Assembly (NCBI GenBank): GCA_905214675.1
Contig: CAJMMS010000068.1
Coordinates: forward strand, 1 to 8,429
Reading direction: 5' to 3'
Source: an uncultured bacterium
Lineage (GTDB): Bacteria > Bacillota > Clostridia > Lachnospirales > Lachnospiraceae
DNA: 8,429 nucleotides
The position numbers and the translations under genes were made by a program. Positions 6,713 through 8,429 of this stretch are shown here, in pieces; position 1 is the stretch's first letter, and the number at the start of each line of letters is the position of its first letter. The notes under the pieces are model-generated. The model saw only the letters and a program-made list of their open reading frames with translations, was not told the origin of the DNA and did no database searches.

Positions 6713-6742
6713 ATTGTATCATAATAGCTGCTACCCGGTCAA
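6713..6742 (-). promoter_or_regulatory. Candidate internal promoter for the permease and ATPase
   Basis: On the minus strand: -35 TTGACC (6737-6742), an 18-bp spacer and -10 TACAAT (6713-6718), with a predicted start near 6706. It lies between the binding-protein gene and the permease gene, and could give the membrane and ATPase genes expression independent of the main promoter. Two hexamer mismatches and the long spacer keep confidence moderate. Confidence 0.5.
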
Positions 6743-6764
6743 AAGGTATTTTGTGGTAGCGTAA

Positions 6765-6797
6765 GAAGCACGGGATCCCAAACCGGTCCCGTGCTTC
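6765..6797 (-). other. Strong intergenic hairpin after the binding-protein gene
   Basis: Perfect 11-bp inverted repeat GAAGCACGGGA / TCCCGTGCTTC (6765-6775 and 6787-6797) with an 11-nt loop, 46 nt after the stop of the substrate-binding protein. No U tract follows on either strand, so it is unlikely to be a full terminator. In binding-protein operons such hairpins often protect the upstream message and lower downstream expression, giving an excess of binding protein; that role is inferred here. Confidence 0.65.
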
Positions 6798-6842
6798 CAT
6801 GCATAGGGTATCCTCTAAGAGTTGCCCTTTTTGTTCTTTTGC

Positions 6843-7679
6843 TTATTCGCCAAGGTATTTTTCGATGATCTCATCGTAAGTACCGTTTGCTTTGATGTCT
6901 TCCAGACCTTTGTTAAACATATCCAGCAGTTCCTGGTTTTTCTCATCCATGATCGCCAGTCCGTAAGGTGCTCCGTCACTTTCCATGCCTTCCGGGATCT
7001 TCAGTGCCAGGTTACCTTCTTTGATGGAAGCTGCCATGATCGGTGTATCTTCTACGCATGCTGCACTGTTGCCAAGGATAACATCCTGATACATGGTCGG
7101 TGAATCTTCAAATACGGTAACGGTAAATCCATACTCGTCTTTCAGGCTGTTTGCAAAATCAGCACCTGCGGTACCGTTCTTTACCGCTACATTTTTGCCT
7201 TTCAGGTCTTCGTAGCTTGCGATGTCGCTGTCTTCTGATACTACGAAAGTCTGTGTTGCATTGTAATATCCATCGGAAAAGATCCATCCGGAATCAATAC
7301 GTTCCTGTTTGATCGTTGCTCCTGCGATCAGAGCATCTGCCTGTCCTGCCTGAACAGCTGCAACGCCTGCGTCCCATCCAAGACTCTGTAATTCATACTC
7401 AAATCCCTGGTCTTCTGCGATCGCTGCCAGAAGGTCTACGTCGATTCCTACGAATTCGTTCTTATCATTGGTATACTCAAATGGTTTGAAAACAGTATCG
7501 GTTGCAACCACCCATTTCTTGTCAGAAGTATTTTCTGCTGCTTCTGAGCTGCCGTCTGCTGCTTCTGTGGAAGCTGCTGTCTCTGTAGAAGCGGTTGTCT
7601 CTGCTGTTTTTGATCCACATCCTGCCAGCATACCTGCTGTCATTGCCGTGCAAAGTAAAAGTGCTAATGCTTTCTTCAT
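6843..7679 (-). CDS. Polar amino-acid ABC transporter substrate-binding lipoprotein
   Basis: A 278-residue family 3 extracellular solute-binding protein (SBP_bac_3), first gene of the importer operon. A lipoprotein signal peptide ends in the lipobox MLAGC with lipidated C21, followed by a low-complexity Ser/Thr/Ala/Glu linker (about 24-53). The mature domain starts near KKWVVATDT. Family landmarks are FKPFEY (64-69), VGIDVDLL (77-84), AGATIKQER (119-127) with R127 as the likely carboxylate-binding Arg, KNGTAGADFA (167-176), and EDTPI (210-214) with D211 as the likely amino-group ligand. The protein should sit on the outer face of the membrane and deliver an amino acid to the permease. The ATG at 7677-7679 is chosen for its AGGGAGG site (7688-7694) 8 nt upstream and because it places the signal peptide at the N-terminus. 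The frame stays open upstream to an ATG at 7772. The exact ligand is not determinable by eye. Confidence 0.95.
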   Translation of the reverse strand: MKKALALLLCTAMTAGMLAGCGSKTAETTASTETAASTEAADGSSEAAENTSDKKWVVATDTVFKPFEYTNDKNEFVGIDVDLLAAIAEDQGFEYELQSLGWDAGVAAVQAGQADALIAGATIKQERIDSGWIFSDGYYNATQTFVVSEDSDIASYEDLKGKNVAVKNGTAGADFANSLKDEYGFTVTVFEDSPTMYQDVILGNSAACVEDTPIMAASIKEGNLALKIPEGMESDGAPYGLAIMDEKNQELLDMFNKGLEDIKANGTYDEIIEKYLGE

Positions 7680-7777
7680 TTCTAATTCCTCCCTAATAAA
7701 AGTATTTTTAGAATAGCAAGAAGCGAAAAGCCGATTGCCTGTATCCCAAAGCCCCCTTGCTTTCCGCCACATTGCAT

Positions 7778-7806
7778 ATCATATAAAAAATATACCGTAC
7801 TGTCAA
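7778..7806 (-). promoter_or_regulatory. Main promoter of the amino-acid importer operon
   Basis: On the minus strand: perfect -35 TTGACA (7801-7806), a 17-bp spacer and -10 TATGAT (7778-7783). The predicted start near 7772 gives a leader of about 92 nt before the binding-protein gene. The leader contains AGCAAG/CUUGCU (7715-7720 with 7756-7761), which could close a stem. GTACTG occurs twice in direct orientation around the -35 (7797-7802 and 7814-7819). Confidence 0.85.
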
Positions 7807-7858
7807 GAAAAAAGTACTGCCTTTGTTATTATTTTGTCAATTTCTCACAAAAATATCT

Positions 7859-7887
7859 TTGACCAGCCTTTCATTCTGTGATATACT
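7859..7887 (+). promoter_or_regulatory. Promoter of the DtxR/MntR-like regulator gene
   Basis: On the plus strand: -35 TTGACC (7859-7864), a 17-bp spacer and -10 TATACT (7882-7887), with a predicted start near 7894. It is divergent from the importer promoter; the two -35 boxes are 52 bp apart. Confidence 0.82.
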
Positions 7888-7896
7888 GAACTTACT

Positions 7897-7916
7897 TTTC
7901 TTATTGCTATAAGAAA
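7897..7916. promoter_or_regulatory. Candidate operator (inverted repeat) of the regulator gene
   Basis: Perfect inverted repeat with 8-bp arms TTTCTTAT (7897-7904) and ATAAGAAA (7909-7916) and a 4-bp centre, starting a few bases after the predicted transcription start. The position suits repression, and autoregulation by the encoded metal-dependent regulator is a natural guess. The sequence does not match the MntR or DtxR boxes I know. Confidence 0.4.
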
Positions 7917-7937
7917 GAACGTGAGGTGGAGCAACTT

Positions 7938-8315
7938 ATGATAGTAAATGAATCAGCAGAAAATTACCTGGAAACCATATTAATGCTCAGCAAGCAGCTT
8001 CCGGTAGTACGTTCCGTGGATGTTGCCAATGAGCTTGGATTTAAAAAGTCAAGTGTCAGTGTCGCTATGAAAAATCTCCGTGAGAAAAATCATATCACAG
8101 TGACAAAGGCCGGATTTATCTATCTGACCGATTCCGGAAAAGAAATTGCCGAAATGATCTACGAACGTCATCAGCTCATCTCCTCCTGTCTGATCAAGCT
8201 GGGAGTTTCAGAAAAGACCGCTGTGGAAGATGCCTGCCGCATCGAGCACGTGATCAGCAAAGAGAGCTTTGACGCTTTGAAAAATCACATAAAAAAAATG
8301 CAAAAAGAACAGTGA
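7938..8315 (+). CDS. DtxR/MntR-family metal-dependent transcriptional regulator
   Basis: A 125-residue protein with the family's winged-helix domain (about 1-64; recognition region GFKKSSVSVAMKNLREK at 34-50) and metal-binding/dimerisation domain (about 70-125). It lacks the SH3-like domain of long DtxR members, as MntR does. Aligned by eye to Bacillus subtilis MntR, the ligand positions hold N9 (D8 in MntR), E12 (E11), H78 (H77), C100 (E99), E103 (E102) and H104 (H103). C100 resembles Cys102 of DtxR. The metal could be manganese or iron; the ligands do not settle it. The ATG at 7938-7940 is chosen because GAGGTGG (7923-7929) is 8 nt upstream, while an in-frame GTG at 7926 has no ribosome site. 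It is monocistronic, with its own promoter and terminator. A link to the divergent amino-acid importer is possible but unsupported. Confidence 0.9.
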   Translation: MIVNESAENYLETILMLSKQLPVVRSVDVANELGFKKSSVSVAMKNLREKNHITVTKAGFIYLTDSGKEIAEMIYERHQLISSCLIKLGVSEKTAVEDACRIEHVISKESFDALKNHIKKMQKEQ

Positions 8316-8318
8316 AGA

Positions 8319-8359
8319 AATGAGACAGATCCAAAAGCGGATTTGTCTCATTCTTTTTT
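8319..8359 (+). terminator. Intrinsic terminator of the regulator gene
   Basis: Arms AATGAGACAGATCC (8319-8332) and GGATTTGTCTCATT (8339-8352) form a 14-bp stem with one G-U pair and a 6-nt loop, followed by C and TTTTTT (8354-8359). It begins 4 bases after the stop codon. Confidence 0.93.
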
Positions 8360-8374
8360 AAGATTGTTCTTTTC

Positions 8375-8429
8375 GGTAGTGTAAAATAGTTTGTGTTTCT
8401 GGTAAAAAATGGCTTCTTTTTGGTAAGAA
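8375..8429. mobile_element. Possible end of an IS256-type insertion sequence (cut by the window)
   Basis: The AT-rich tail contains GGTAGTGTAAAATAG (8375-8389) followed by TTTGTGTTTCTGG. This recalls the GTGTAAAA-type terminal inverted repeats of IS256-family elements in Firmicutes. No transposase frame, second inverted repeat or target duplication is in the window, so this is a resemblance only. Confidence 0.2.

Overview
The window looks like a chromosomal segment of a low-to-mid GC Gram-positive anaerobe of the class Clostridia, most likely Lachnospiraceae. This is inferred from strong AGGAGG-type ribosome sites, a T-box in front of thrS, tandem DegV genes, a cytidylate kinase-like (Cytidylate_kin2) protein and a short DtxR/MntR-like regulator with the AENYLE start. 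No species is claimed. There are seven complete protein genes, no rRNA or tRNA gene, no CRISPR array and no complete mobile element.

Left part (1-4410): thrS runs leftward (50-1981) behind a 5' leader of about 330 nt. This leader is a tRNA-Thr-responsive T-box with Thr specifier ACU and a terminator next to the gene. The first 49 bases, downstream of thrS, show nothing assignable. Back-to-back with the thrS promoter is a rightward promoter for two DegV-family (fatty-acid-binding, FakB-like) genes, 2488-3375 and 3437-4312. They end at a terminator (about 4352-4410) that works on paper in both directions, so it also closes the leftward unit from the right.

Middle part (4411-7806): a leftward operon encodes a polar amino-acid ABC importer. 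In transcription order it holds a lipoprotein substrate-binding protein (6843-7679), a 245-nt intergenic space with a strong hairpin, a candidate internal promoter and a foldable leader, a permease (5929-6597) and an ATPase that overlaps the permease by 11 nt (5199-5939). A cytidylate kinase-like gene (4491-5075) follows after 123 nt and may be read through. An 11-bp tandem repeat (4421-4451) lies between it and the terminator.

Right part (7807-8429): the importer promoter is divergent from a good promoter driving a 125-aa DtxR/MntR-like metal-dependent regulator (7938-8315). A perfect inverted repeat sits near its transcription start and a clean intrinsic terminator follows. The last 50 or so bases resemble the end of an IS256-type insertion sequence, but too little is present to be sure.

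The genes are mostly housekeeping and transport, and I see no convincing new multi-gene system. The points most worth a second look are the foldable leader before the permease, the in-frame ATG at the predicted +1 of the binding-protein transcript, the mixed metal-ligand set of the regulator, and the two dissimilar DegV paralogues side by side.
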